25,882 bases of DNA, from contig JBDSLU010000092.1 of the NCBI GenBank assembly GCA_039916225.1, positions 1 to 25,882 on the forward strand. Reading direction: 5' to 3'. A model generated the notes under the pieces. The model did not search any database, was not told where the DNA came from, and saw only the letters and a program-made list of their open reading frames with translations. Below are positions 13,763 through 22,060 of this stretch, piece by piece (position 1 is the first letter of the stretch; each line of letters opens with the position of its first letter). The position numbers were made by a program, and so were the translations under genes. The stretch is from JBDSLU01 sp039916225. GTDB taxonomy: Bacteria > Acidobacteriota > Vicinamibacteria > Vicinamibacterales > Vicinamibacteraceae.

Positions 13763-16567
13763 GTGGCCATATTGCGCATCGTCAAACGCACCGGAGACAC
13801 CGTTCCCTTCGACCGCGGCCGGATTCACGCCGCCGTCGCCAAGGCGATCCGCGCCGTTGGCGCCCCGGTCGAGGCCGGTCGCACCGAAGCCATCGTCGAC
13901 GGCGTGGTCGCCGAGGCGGGGGCGCGCTTCGGCGAGGCTCCACCGACCGTCGAGCACGTCCAGGACCTGGTCGAGAAGGCACTGGTCCGGGAGGGACTCT
14001 ACGAGGTCGCGAAGGCCTACATCCTCTATCGCGCCGACCGGCAGCGCGAGCGCAACGCACTGCGCGCCGCGGCGGTGGAGCGGGCGCGTCTCGGCCGGCT
14101 CACCGTCCGCACCCGCGATGGCGGCACCGTGCCGTTCGATACGACGCGGCTGGTGGCCGCGGTGACGGCTCGCGTCGGTGACCTCGTGCCCGACGTCTCG
14201 GTCGACGCGCTCGTCGACGAGGCGCTGCGGACGATCTTCGACGGCATGGCGACGACGCAGATCGAGCGCGCGCTGGTGCTGGCCGCGGCGGCGTTCATCG
14301 AGCGCGACCCGGCCTACAGCGTCGCGGCGGCGCGGCTGCAGCTCGACGCGCTGTTTCGCGAGGTGACCCGTCAGTCGCTCGGCGACGGCGATCGCGAAGC
14401 CCGTTATCGCGAGGCCTTCACTGCGGAGATGCGGCGCGGGATCGGCAGTGGCCTCTACGACGCGCGTCTCACCACGTTCGATCACGCGGCCCTCGCCGCC
14501 GCGCTGCATCCCGAGCGCGACGCGCTGTTTCAGTACCTGGGCGTGCAGACGCTGGCCGATCGCTACCTGGCGCGCGACGGCGGCCGCATCGTGGAGCTGC
14601 CGCAGGCGTTCTGGATGCGAGTCGCGATGGGGCTGGCGGTCGACGAGGACGAGCCGACGGCCCAGGCCATCGCCTTCTACGACCTGATGTCGACGCTGCG
14701 CTACGTGCCGTCGACGCCGACGCTGTTCCACGCCGGCACGCCGCGGCCGCAGCTGTCGTCCTGCTACCTGACGACGGTGCAGGACGACCTCGCCCACATC
14801 TTCAAGGCGCTCGGCGACAACGCCCAGCTCTCGAAGTGGTCGGGCGGGCTGGGCAACGACTGGACCAGCATCCGCGGCACCGGCGCGCGCATCGCCAGCA
14901 CCCGCGTCGAGAGCCAGGGCGTCGTGCCGTTCCTGAAGGTCGCCAACGACGTCACCATGGCGATCAACCGCAGCGGCAAGCGCCGCGGCGCCACCTGCGC
15001 CTATCTCGAGGCCTGGCACTACGACATCGAGGACTTTCTCGAGTTGCGCCGGAACACCGGCGACGAGCGCCGCCGCACCCATGACATGAACACGGCGGTG
15101 TGGATCCCCGACCTGTTCATGGCCCGGGTCGAGGCCGACGGGCCGTGGACGCTGTTCTCGCCCGACGAAGTCCCCGATCTGCACGAAATCTACGGGCGTG
15201 CCTTTGCCGATCGCTATCGGGAGGCCGAGGCCCGCGCCGCTCGAGGCGAGTTGCACCTGCATCGCACGGTGCCGGCCTCGGCCCTGTGGCGCAAGATGCT
15301 GACGATGCTCTTCGAGACCGGGCATCCGTGGATCACCTTCAAGGATCCATGCAACGTCCGCTCGCCGCAGGATCATGCCGGCGTCGTCCACAGCTCGAAC
15401 CTGTGCACGGAGATCACGCTCAACACGAGCGTCGAAGAGACCGCGGTGTGCAACCTCGGCTCGGTGAACCTGGCGCGCCACGTCGCCGGCGGGCGGCTCG
15501 ACGAAGCGGCGCTGGGCGAGACGGTGACGTTGGCCATGCGGATGCTCGACAACGTGGTCGACATCAACTTCTATCCGACGCCGGAAGCGCGGACCTCGAA
15601 CCTGCGCCATCGCCCGGTCGGCCTCGGCCTCATGGGCTGGCAGGACGCGCTGTTCGACCTCGATCTGCCGTTCGACGCGCCGGACGCCGTCGCGCTCGCT
15701 GATCGGACGATGGAGCTGATCTCGTATCACGCCATCCTGGCCTCGTCGCGGCTGGCCGCCGAACGAGCGCCCTACGTGTCCTATGCCGGCTCGAAGTGGG
15801 ATCGGGGCTTGCTGCCCTTCGACACGCTGGCCCTGCTCGATGCCGAACGGGGCGCGCCCGTCGACGTGAACCGGACACGGCGCCTGGACTGGGCGCCGGT
15901 CTATGCCAGCGTCGCTGCGCACGGCATGCGCAACTCGAACACCATGGCCATCGCCCCGACCGCGACCATCGCCAACATCGCCGGCTGCTATCCGTGCATC
16001 GAGCCGATCTATCGCAACATCTACGTCAAGTCGAACATCAGCGGCGAGTTCACCATCGTCAACGCCCACCTGGTCCGCGATCTCAAGGCGCTGGGCCTGT
16101 GGAGCGCCGACATGCTCGACCACCTGAAGTACTTCGACGGCAACCTGCGGATGATCGCCGGCGTGCCGGATCGGCTGAAGGACAAGTATCGCGAGACGTT
16201 TGAAATCGATCCGATCGCCGCGCTGCAGCCGACTGCAGTGCGGGCCAAGTGGATCGATCAGAGCCAGGCCCACACGGTGTTCATGAAGGGGGCGTCGGGC
16301 CGCAAGCTGAGCGAGGTCTACCTGGCGGCGTGGCGGCAGGGCCTGAAGACCACCTACTACTTGCGCACGCTGGCCGCGTCGCAGGTCGAGAAGTCGACCC
16401 TCGACGCCGGTCGCTTCGGCTTCACCCAGACCCGCCAGTACGAAGCGCCCGTCCCGGCGGCAGGTGCCGCACCATCGGCGGTGCCGGCGCCGGTCATGGA
16501 CCCGGTGGCGGTCGCCGACCCGGCCCTGTGCCGCATCGACGATCCCGACTGCGAGTCCTGTCAGTAG
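13763..16567 (+). CDS. nrdA: Ribonucleoside-diphosphate reductase, alpha (catalytic) subunit, with two ATP-cones
   Basis: Reduces ribonucleoside diphosphates to deoxy forms, with NrdB. From the GTG at 13763 (GGGAG at 13751-13755) the protein has 934 residues. An ATG at 13727 is in frame but lies inside the operator. Two ATP-cone domains are present, at ~4-93 (RIVKRTGDTVPFDRGRI) and ~113-200 (LTVRTRDGGTVPFDTTRL). Active-site residues are Cys334 (SSCYL) and Cys563 (VCNLGSVN) as the redox pair, and Asn546, Cys548 (thiyl radical) and Glu550 in NLCTE. The radical-transfer tyrosines are Tyr865-Tyr866 (TTYYLRT). The C-terminus CRIDDPDCESCQ provides the mobile cysteine pair. nrdB starts 2 bases after its stop. 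Paired NrdR-like boxes lie upstream. Confidence 0.96.
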   Translation: MAILRIVKRTGDTVPFDRGRIHAAVAKAIRAVGAPVEAGRTEAIVDGVVAEAGARFGEAPPTVEHVQDLVEKALVREGLYEVAKAYILYRADRQRERNALRAAAVERARLGRLTVRTRDGGTVPFDTTRLVAAVTARVGDLVPDVSVDALVDEALRTIFDGMATTQIERALVLAAAAFIERDPAYSVAAARLQLDALFREVTRQSLGDGDREARYREAFTAEMRRGIGSGLYDARLTTFDHAALAAALHPERDALFQYLGVQTLADRYLARDGGRIVELPQAFWMRVAMGLAVDEDEPTAQAIAFYDLMSTLRYVPSTPTLFHAGTPRPQLSSCYLTTVQDDLAHIFKALGDNAQLSKWSGGLGNDWTSIRGTGARIASTRVESQGVVPFLKVANDVTMAINRSGKRRGATCAYLEAWHYDIEDFLELRRNTGDERRRTHDMNTAVWIPDLFMARVEADGPWTLFSPDEVPDLHEIYGRAFADRYREAEARAARGELHLHRTVPASALWRKMLTMLFETGHPWITFKDPCNVRSPQDHAGVVHSSNLCTEITLNTSVEETAVCNLGSVNLARHVAGGRLDEAALGETVTLAMRMLDNVVDINFYPTPEARTSNLRHRPVGLGLMGWQDALFDLDLPFDAPDAVALADRTMELISYHAILASSRLAAERAPYVSYAGSKWDRGLLPFDTLALLDAERGAPVDVNRTRRLDWAPVYASVAAHGMRNSNTMAIAPTATIANIAGCYPCIEPIYRNIYVKSNISGEFTIVNAHLVRDLKALGLWSADMLDHLKYFDGNLRMIAGVPDRLKDKYRETFEIDPIAALQPTAVRAKWIDQSQAHTVFMKGASGRKLSEVYLAAWRQGLKTTYYLRTLAASQVEKSTLDAGRFGFTQTRQYEAPVPAAGAAPSAVPAPVMDPVAVADPALCRIDDPDCESCQ

Positions 16568-16569
16568 CC

Positions 16570-17562
16570 ATGATCATCAACAGCGCCAAGACCGATCCCA
16601 ACAAGATCCTGCCGATCCGCTATCCGTGGGCGCGGCAGTATTACAAGGCGGCGATCGCCAACAACTGGACGCCGGAAGAAGTGTCGATGCAGAAGGACGT
16701 CGAGCAGTGGAAGTCGACGCTCGTGCTGAGCGAGGCCGAGCGACGCCTCGTGCTCTACAATCTCGGCTTCTTCTCGACGGCGGAGTCTCTGACCGCGAAC
16801 AACATCGTGCTCGCCGTCTATCAGCACGTGACCAGCCCGGAGGCGCGCCAGTACCTGTTGCGCCAGGCCTTCGAAGAAGCCATCCACACCGACACCTTCA
16901 TCTACGGCTGCGACTCGCTCAGCCTCGATCCGGACGAGGTGTACAACATGTACATCCGCATCCCTTCGATCGCGGCCAAGGACGCCTTCGTCGTCGACCT
17001 GACGCGCACCGTGTTCGAGCCCGGTTTCGTCACCACCGGCATCGCCAACATCCAGCGCTTCCTTCGTGATCTCGTCGGCTTCTACGTGATCATGGAAGGC
17101 ATCTTCTTCTACGCAGGCTTCGCGATGATGCTGGCGCTGCGCCGGCAGAACAAGATGGTCGGCCTCGGCGAGCAGTTCGAGTACATCATGCGCGACGAGA
17201 GCCTGCACCTGGCCTTTGGCTGCGATCTGATCGCGACCATCGGTCAGGAGAACCCGGGCGTGTGGACGCCAGAGTTCAAGGCGGAAATCCAGGATCTCGT
17301 CGAGCGCGCCGTCGTCCTGGAGCAGGCTTACGCGCACGAGGCGTGTCCGGACGGAGTGCTGGGCCTGAACGCGGCCCAGTTCGCCGCCTATGTCGAGTAC
17401 GTCGCCGACCGCCGGCTCGAGCGGCTCGGCCTGCCCAAGCGCTACCTGCGTGACAACCCGTTCCCGTGGATGTCGCAGGCGACCGACCTTTCGAAGGAGA
17501 AGAACTTCTTCGAGACGCGGGTCACCGAGTACCAGACCGGCGCGACGCTGGCCTGGGACTAG
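16570..17562 (+). CDS. nrdB: Ribonucleoside-diphosphate reductase, beta subunit, class Ic (Phe in place of radical Tyr)
   Basis: Ferritin-like radical-generating subunit, 330 residues, partner of NrdA. Metal ligands by motif are Glu72 (STAES), Glu103 and His106 (FEEAIHTDTF), Glu176 (IMEGIFF), Glu210 and His213 (RDESLHLAF). The position of the class Ia/Ib radical tyrosine, four after the first His, is Phe110 (codon 16897-16899). The first ligand is Glu, not Asp. Both features, and all ligand spacings (31, 3, 4, 73, 107, 110 relative to the second Glu), fit Chlamydia trachomatis NrdB, which stores its oxidant as Mn(IV)/Fe(III). The C-terminal FFETRVTEYQTG carries the radical-transfer tyrosine. 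ATG 16570 follows the nrdA stop by two bases. Class Ic assignment is strong from sequence; metal content is untested. Confidence 0.95.
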   Translation: MIINSAKTDPNKILPIRYPWARQYYKAAIANNWTPEEVSMQKDVEQWKSTLVLSEAERRLVLYNLGFFSTAESLTANNIVLAVYQHVTSPEARQYLLRQAFEEAIHTDTFIYGCDSLSLDPDEVYNMYIRIPSIAAKDAFVVDLTRTVFEPGFVTTGIANIQRFLRDLVGFYVIMEGIFFYAGFAMMLALRRQNKMVGLGEQFEYIMRDESLHLAFGCDLIATIGQENPGVWTPEFKAEIQDLVERAVVLEQAYAHEACPDGVLGLNAAQFAAYVEYVADRRLERLGLPKRYLRDNPFPWMSQATDLSKEKNFFETRVTEYQTGATLAWD

Positions 17563-17583
17563 CCCCAGCGCTCATGTGCTGTG

Positions 17584-17682
17584 TCAACGTCCGACGTCCA
17601 ATTCCCGACTCCCAAGATGGTCCTTGTCCCGCGATGAGCAGGATTCCGTGGGAGTTGGGTCCTGGAGGTTGGCAGTTGACGG
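17584..17682. repeat. Degenerate inverted heptamer array C
   Basis: The left half reads CCGACGT, CCAATTC, CCGACTC, CCAAGAT (17591-17618) after a partial unit. The right half reads TTGGGTC, CTGGAGG, TTGGCAG, TTGACGG (17655-17682). Phase and polarity match arrays A and B, but several units have lost a consensus base, so this looks like a decayed copy. It lies just downstream of nrdB. The rest of the 247-base gap up to 17809 shows no ORF or clear promoter. Confidence 0.6.
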
Positions 17683-17809
17683 TGCCGCCAGGTGTGCGTC
17701 GGTGAGCGCGACAGCGCGCGACTGATGCGTAAGGCCATGCCGCCGCGTTCTATCTCGGGATGACCGACGTTGAACCCTCTGGCCAGCTGGGGCCGAACAA
17801 GGAGTGGCG

Positions 17810-18814
17810 ATGCGACACAGTCTGAAAACAGGTCTCTGCATGGGCGGCGTGGCGCTGGCGACGGCGACCGTCCTGGCCATCGGCACGATCAAGGAGTTGA
17901 CCCTCGAGGAGGGCCACGACGAGGTCAACCGGTTGACGGCGCCGGCCGTCGACGGCGCCAATTCCGCCATCGCCATCGGCACGATTGCCAGCACCTTCGA
18001 CAAGGGCGCCAAGATCGTCCGCCGCGGCGCGACTGGCTTCATGACCCGCGGTCCCGAGTACAACCTCGACGCGTCGCTCGATCTCGGCGCGCTGTTCGCC
18101 AGTGCCCTGAAGCAGGAAGCGACGGCGATGGGGTTCGCCACGACGGGAGCGTCGCCGTGGCAGATCGACGGCACGATCAAGGACATCTACGTCGACAGCA
18201 AGCAGATCCCGTACGGCGCGACGCTGTTCTGGGGCTACCTGGACATCGACTTCCGCGTCGCCCACGGCGGGCCGCCGCAGACCGTGTCGATGCGTCTGCA
18301 CAACTACAACGGCGGCTACAACGCCGGCATGGGCCGCAAGGACGAAGCGGCGGTGGCGCTGGCGCACCTGCTGGTCGAAGGCGCCCAGGAGGCGCTGGCG
18401 CGGCTCAACCGCCTCCACATCAAGGCGCCACCGCATCCCGGCGTCGCCGCCGTGCTCGACCAGCTGAAGTCCGGGGGCGAGCAGCGATCGGCGGCGGCCG
18501 TGCATCGCCTGGGCCTGTCCGGATCGCCTGCGGCGCCGGCCGTTCTGCTGGCGCTGGTGCCGAAGGAGCCTGACGAAAATCGCCGCTCGTCGCTGATCGA
18601 AGCGCTGGCGCGTCTCGGCGCCGCCGAGGCGGTGCCGCTCCTCAGCCAGCGCTACCCGACCGAGGACGAGGACTGTCGCTGGGTGTCGCTCAAGGCGATG
18701 GATTACATCGGCGGCACCGAGGCCGATAGCCTGGTCAAAGGTGCCGGCCTCACTGACAAGGACGGCGGCCCGCGGCGCCTGGCCGAGAAGATCAGCGGCG
18801 CGAAAGGAAAGTAG
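17810..18814 (+). CDS. Hypothetical exported or membrane-anchored protein with C-terminal HEAT-like repeats, 334 aa
   Basis: No named family recognised with confidence. Residues 7-25 (TGLCMGGVALATATVLAIG) form a signal peptide or single anchor. Cys10 is probably too early for a standard lipobox. Residues ~85-200 form an alpha/beta domain (LDLGALFASALKQEATAMGF, QIDGTIKDIYVDSKQ, FWGYLDIDFRV) reminiscent of YajG-like lipoproteins, a weak resemblance only. Residues ~212-310 are short HEAT-like helix pairs (HPGVAAVLDQLKSGGEQRSA, RRSSLIEALARLGAAEAVPL). AAGGAG at 17799-17804 sets the ATG at 17810; the in-frame GTG at 17804 overlaps that site. It stands alone, convergent with uxaC and 18 bases from its stop. 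It may be a periplasmic scaffold; function is unknown. Confidence 0.75.
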   Translation: MRHSLKTGLCMGGVALATATVLAIGTIKELTLEEGHDEVNRLTAPAVDGANSAIAIGTIASTFDKGAKIVRRGATGFMTRGPEYNLDASLDLGALFASALKQEATAMGFATTGASPWQIDGTIKDIYVDSKQIPYGATLFWGYLDIDFRVAHGGPPQTVSMRLHNYNGGYNAGMGRKDEAAVALAHLLVEGAQEALARLNRLHIKAPPHPGVAAVLDQLKSGGEQRSAAAVHRLGLSGSPAAPAVLLALVPKEPDENRRSSLIEALARLGAAEAVPLLSQRYPTEDEDCRWVSLKAMDYIGGTEADSLVKGAGLTDKDGGPRRLAEKISGAKGK

Positions 18815-18832
18815 CGGTGTCCGGCGCTGCGA

Positions 18833-20236
18833 TCAGGGCAGGCGATACGTCGCCTTGGCCAGCCCGTAGCTCAAGTCGACGATGAGCTCCTGCGCCTCGT
18901 CGAGCTCGAGCACGTGGCGCGCGACCAGGCCGGCCAGGAAGTTGGCGTCGACGCGCCGGCAGAGGTCGTGGCGGGCCGGGATCGACGGGAACGCGCGCGT
19001 GTCGTCGTTGAACCCGGCGGTGTTGTAGAAGCCGGCAGTCTCGGTCACCGCGTGGCGGAAACGCTCCATGCCCTCGAGGCTGTCGTGGAACCACCACGGC
19101 GGCCCGAGGCGGAGGGCCGGGTAGTGCCCGGCCAGCGGCGCCAGCTCGCGCGAGTAGGTCGACTCGTCGAGCGTGAACAGCACCAGCCGGAAGCGCGGGT
19201 CGTTGCCGTAGGCGTTCAGCAGCGGCTGCAGGTTCCGCGTGTATTCGGTGGCGACGGGGATGTCGCAGCCGCGATCGGGGCCGAAGCGGGTGAACACGGC
19301 GGCGTTGTGGTTCCGCAGCGATCCGGGATGGAGCTGCATCACCAGGCCGTCCTCGACGCTCATTCGCGCCATCTCCATCAGCATGTGGCCGGTGAAGGCG
19401 GCGAGGTCGTCCGGCGTCGCCTCGCCGGCGCGAGCCCGGGCGAAGATCGCCGAGGCGTCGCGATCGGACAGGCGGGTCGTGTACGGCGTCAGCGCCGCGT
19501 GGTCGGTGGCGGTGGCCCCGACGCCGCGGAAGAACGTGCGGCGGGCCTCGAGGGCGGCGATGTAGGAGCGGTAGTCGCCGACGGTGCGCCCGGTCAGCGT
19601 CGCCAGCCGATCCATCTCGGCCGACCAGTCGGGGTGCAGGATGTTGATGGCGAGGTCGGGGCGGAACGTTGGCTTGACCACGCCCGTCCAGCCCGAGTCG
19701 CGGATCTGCTGATGCCAGGTCAGCGTATCGGTTGCGGAATCGGTGGTGCAGAGCACCTCGATCCGAAAACGCTCGAAGAGTGCGCGCGGCCGGAACGCGT
19801 CGGTCCGGAGCTGGGCGTCGATCCGGTCGTAGACGGCATCCGCGCTGCGGGCCGTGAGCGGCTCGTCGATGCCGAAAACGTCGGCCAACTCGTGGCGAAG
19901 CCAGCAGCCGCTGGGCGTGCCGCGGAAGAGCGGCATGTGCCCGGCGAAGTGCCGCCAGATGCGGCGCGAGTCGGTCTCGACCGGCGAGCCATCGAGCGAG
20001 GGCACGCCCAGTGCCTCGAGCGACACGCCTTGCGAGTAGAGCATCCGCGTGACGTAGTGGTCCGGGATGACGAGCAACGCCGCCGGATCGGGGAACGGCG
20101 TGTTCTCGGCCAGGATGCGCGGGTCGACATGGCCGTGCGGACACACGAGCGGCAGGCGCTCGGCCCGACCGTAGAGCTCGCGGGCGATGTCGCGGACACC
20201 GGGAGACGGGTCGAAGTACCGGTCGGGGTTGAGCAT
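18833..20236 (-). CDS. uxaC: Glucuronate (uronate) isomerase
   Basis: Converts D-glucuronate to D-fructuronate and D-galacturonate to D-tagaturonate, the first step of hexuronate breakdown; cytoplasmic. The 467-residue length is typical. The amidohydrolase-like metal site is visible as CPHGHVDP near residues 32-39. Other family motifs are LYSQGVSLEALG, EVLCTTDSATDTL, VKPTFRPD, MQLHPGSLRNHN, PPWWFHDSLEGM and GFNDDTRAFPSIPARHDLCRR. No strong Shine-Dalgarno precedes ATG 20236. A TAGAAT hexamer at 20247-20252 (minus strand) could be a -10 giving an almost leaderless message. Otherwise it is read through from crcB 50 bases upstream. No other uronate catabolism gene is adjacent. Confidence 0.95.
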   Translation of the reverse strand: MLNPDRYFDPSPGVRDIARELYGRAERLPLVCPHGHVDPRILAENTPFPDPAALLVIPDHYVTRMLYSQGVSLEALGVPSLDGSPVETDSRRIWRHFAGHMPLFRGTPSGCWLRHELADVFGIDEPLTARSADAVYDRIDAQLRTDAFRPRALFERFRIEVLCTTDSATDTLTWHQQIRDSGWTGVVKPTFRPDLAINILHPDWSAEMDRLATLTGRTVGDYRSYIAALEARRTFFRGVGATATDHAALTPYTTRLSDRDASAIFARARAGEATPDDLAAFTGHMLMEMARMSVEDGLVMQLHPGSLRNHNAAVFTRFGPDRGCDIPVATEYTRNLQPLLNAYGNDPRFRLVLFTLDESTYSRELAPLAGHYPALRLGPPWWFHDSLEGMERFRHAVTETAGFYNTAGFNDDTRAFPSIPARHDLCRRVDANFLAGLVARHVLELDEAQELIVDLSYGLAKATYRLP

Positions 20237-20286
20237 GAGCCCGCGTATTCTAGCAGCGCGTCGCGGGCGCGCTGCGCGCCTCGAGG

Positions 20287-20661
20287 TCAGGCCAGGCTGC
20301 GCGCGGCCCACCACCCGATGGCGACCGCGGCGAGACCGACGATCACCTGGCCAATCGCGTTGAGCAAGGCCAGGGACCAGCCGCCGTCGCGGGCCAGCGC
20401 GAACGAGTCGTGCGCGTAGGACGAGAACGTGGTCAGGCCGCCGAGGACCCCGGTGAGACAGAAGGCGCGCAGCGCCGGCGTCATCACCCCGCTGCGTTCG
20501 CCGACGCCGGCGAGCACGCCGAAGATCGCGCACCCGAGCGCGTTGACGATGGCGGTGCCGAACGGGAAGCCGGCCGGCAGCCAGCGGGCGGCGGCCTCGT
20601 TGACGCCATAACGGGCCATCGATCCCAGCGCGCCGCCGATCCCGACGAGCAGCCAGGTCAT
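20287..20661 (-). CDS. crcB: CrcB/Fluc fluoride channel, 124 aa
   Basis: Small dimeric membrane channel that exports fluoride. Four hydrophobic segments span the 124 residues. Family motifs are LVGIGGALGSMARYGV at the N-terminus, FPFGTAIVNALGCAIFGVL (the conserved Asn in the pore), and GVLGGLTTFSSYAHD (phenylalanine and sodium-site region). The ATG overlaps the TGA of the histidine kinase gene (ATGA, 20658-20661), so it is translationally coupled to a sensor kinase, an unusual partner for crcB. There is no room for a fluoride riboswitch directly upstream. Only one crcB copy is present, so it would form a homodimer. Confidence 0.94.
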   Translation of the reverse strand: MTWLLVGIGGALGSMARYGVNEAAARWLPAGFPFGTAIVNALGCAIFGVLAGVGERSGVMTPALRAFCLTGVLGGLTTFSSYAHDSFALARDGGWSLALLNAIGQVIVGLAAVAIGWWAARSLA

Positions 20662-22019
20662 GTCGGGATCCGCACGATGAAGCGCGCGCCTCCGGTGGGG
20701 CGGTTCTCGGCGCGGACGTCGCCGCCGTGCAGGCCGACGAGGTGCTTGACGATCGACAGGCCGAGGCCAGTGCCGCCGGTTTCGCGCGAGCGGGCCTTGT
20801 CGACGCGGTAGAAACGCTCGAAAATGCGCTGCAAGTCGGCGTCGGGAATGCCCGGGCCTTCGTCCTCGACGACCAGCGTGACGTGATCGGCATCGTGGCG
20901 CGCCGCCAGCGAGATGGTCGTCCCCTCGGGCGCGTAGTTGGCGGCGTTCTCGATCAGGTTGCGCAGCACGTCGTGCAGCTTGACAGGATCGCCGACGAGC
21001 GCGGCGGCGGCGTCCGGCGCGACCGTAATCGTCACCTGCTGCTGGCGCCGGGCGAGCAGCGGCTCGAGGTCGTGCACGACGCCGTCGAACAGGTGGGCCG
21101 GCGCGCAGGACACGCGATCGAGGGGCTCCTGCCCTGCTTCGAGGCGGGTCAGGCGGAGCAGGTCCTTGACCAGGCCCTCCATGCGGCTCGAGTGGCGCGC
21201 GATGATGTCCAGGAACCGGCGCGTCTCGGCGTCGGCGGGGACGAGATCGAGCAGGGCTTCGACGTAGCCGCGGATGGCGGTCAGCGGCGTCCGCAGTTCG
21301 TGCGACACGTTGGCGACGAAGTCGCGACGGATCCGGTCGGCGCGGCGCAGGCCGGTGATGTCGTGCAGCACGAGCACGACGCCCTGCGAACCCTCGCCGG
21401 AGACGCGAGTCGCCTGCGCCATGATCATCTGGGCCGGTTCCTGGGCGATGGTCAGCTCCTGGGCATCGGTCGGCTCGCCGCGCAGCGCCCGGCTGATCTG
21501 CGCCTCGATGTCCGGGTGGCGGACCAGTTCGACGTAGCGGCGCCCGACCGGATCGTCGCGCACCCGGAGGGCCCGTCGTGCCGCCTCGTTGGCGAGCTGG
21601 ACGACGCCCTGCTCGTCCACCACCAGTACGCCCTCGACCATCCCGGAGAGGATCGCCTCCATCCGCGCCCGATCGCGGGTCAGGACACTCAGGCGCGCCG
21701 ACAGCGACTGGAAGGCGTCGTCGAGCGGCCGCAGGATGTCGCCGAGCTCGTCGGGCCCGCTGCGAAGCCGGCGCGAAAGGTCGCCTCGGCCGTAGGCCTC
21801 GGCGGTCTCGCGCAACCACGCCAGCCGGCCCGAGGCGGCCCTGCCGGCCAGGGCACCCACGCCGGCACCAGCGGCGAGGCCGGCCGTCACAGCGGCCGAC
21901 ATCGTGGCGAACGCTCCCAGACCCGACCCTTCGAAGAGGCCAGCGGTCAGGACGGCGGCGGTGAGCGCCGCGGCGGCGGCCGTGGCGCCGGCGATGGTTG
22001 ATTCGGTGCGGACACGCAT
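20658..22019 (-). CDS. phoR: Membrane sensor histidine kinase, PhoR-like (2 TM, HAMP-like, PAS, HisKA, HATPase)
   Basis: Sensor kinase for the regulator encoded just upstream. Two closely spaced hydrophobic helices (~8-29 and ~34-58) leave almost no periplasmic loop. A HAMP-like segment (~60-112), a PAS domain (~118-225, including GVLVVDEQGVVQLANEAARR), and HisKA with phospho-acceptor His240 in NVSHELRTPL follow. The catalytic domain has N-box LRNLIENAANYA, G1 DEGPGIPD, F-box IFERFYRVD and G2 GGTGLGLS. This layout is PhoR-like, as is pairing with a PhoB-type regulator 41 bases upstream. No pst or phoU genes are in view, so a phosphate role is by analogy. No clear Shine-Dalgarno. It overlaps crcB by ATGA. 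Confidence 0.88.
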   Translation of the reverse strand: MRVRTESTIAGATAAAAALTAAVLTAGLFEGSGLGAFATMSAAVTAGLAAGAGVGALAGRAASGRLAWLRETAEAYGRGDLSRRLRSGPDELGDILRPLDDAFQSLSARLSVLTRDRARMEAILSGMVEGVLVVDEQGVVQLANEAARRALRVRDDPVGRRYVELVRHPDIEAQISRALRGEPTDAQELTIAQEPAQMIMAQATRVSGEGSQGVVLVLHDITGLRRADRIRRDFVANVSHELRTPLTAIRGYVEALLDLVPADAETRRFLDIIARHSSRMEGLVKDLLRLTRLEAGQEPLDRVSCAPAHLFDGVVHDLEPLLARRQQQVTITVAPDAAAALVGDPVKLHDVLRNLIENAANYAPEGTTISLAARHDADHVTLVVEDEGPGIPDADLQRIFERFYRVDKARSRETGGTGLGLSIVKHLVGLHGGDVRAENRPTGGARFIVRIPT

Positions 22020-22060
22020 GGGCGCACTATCGAAGCAGGATGTGACGCCAGCGTGTCGCG

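Noticed and set aside
13406..16273. 955-codon open frame on the minus strand
   Set aside because: It lies antisense to nrdA and part of the PPOX gene. Its translation is Arg/Ala/Val-rich without motifs, as expected opposite GC-rich genes with strong third-position bias.
20662..20720. Fluoride riboswitch upstream of crcB
   Set aside because: The upstream bases are the coding end of the histidine kinase gene and show no crcB-motif pseudoknot.
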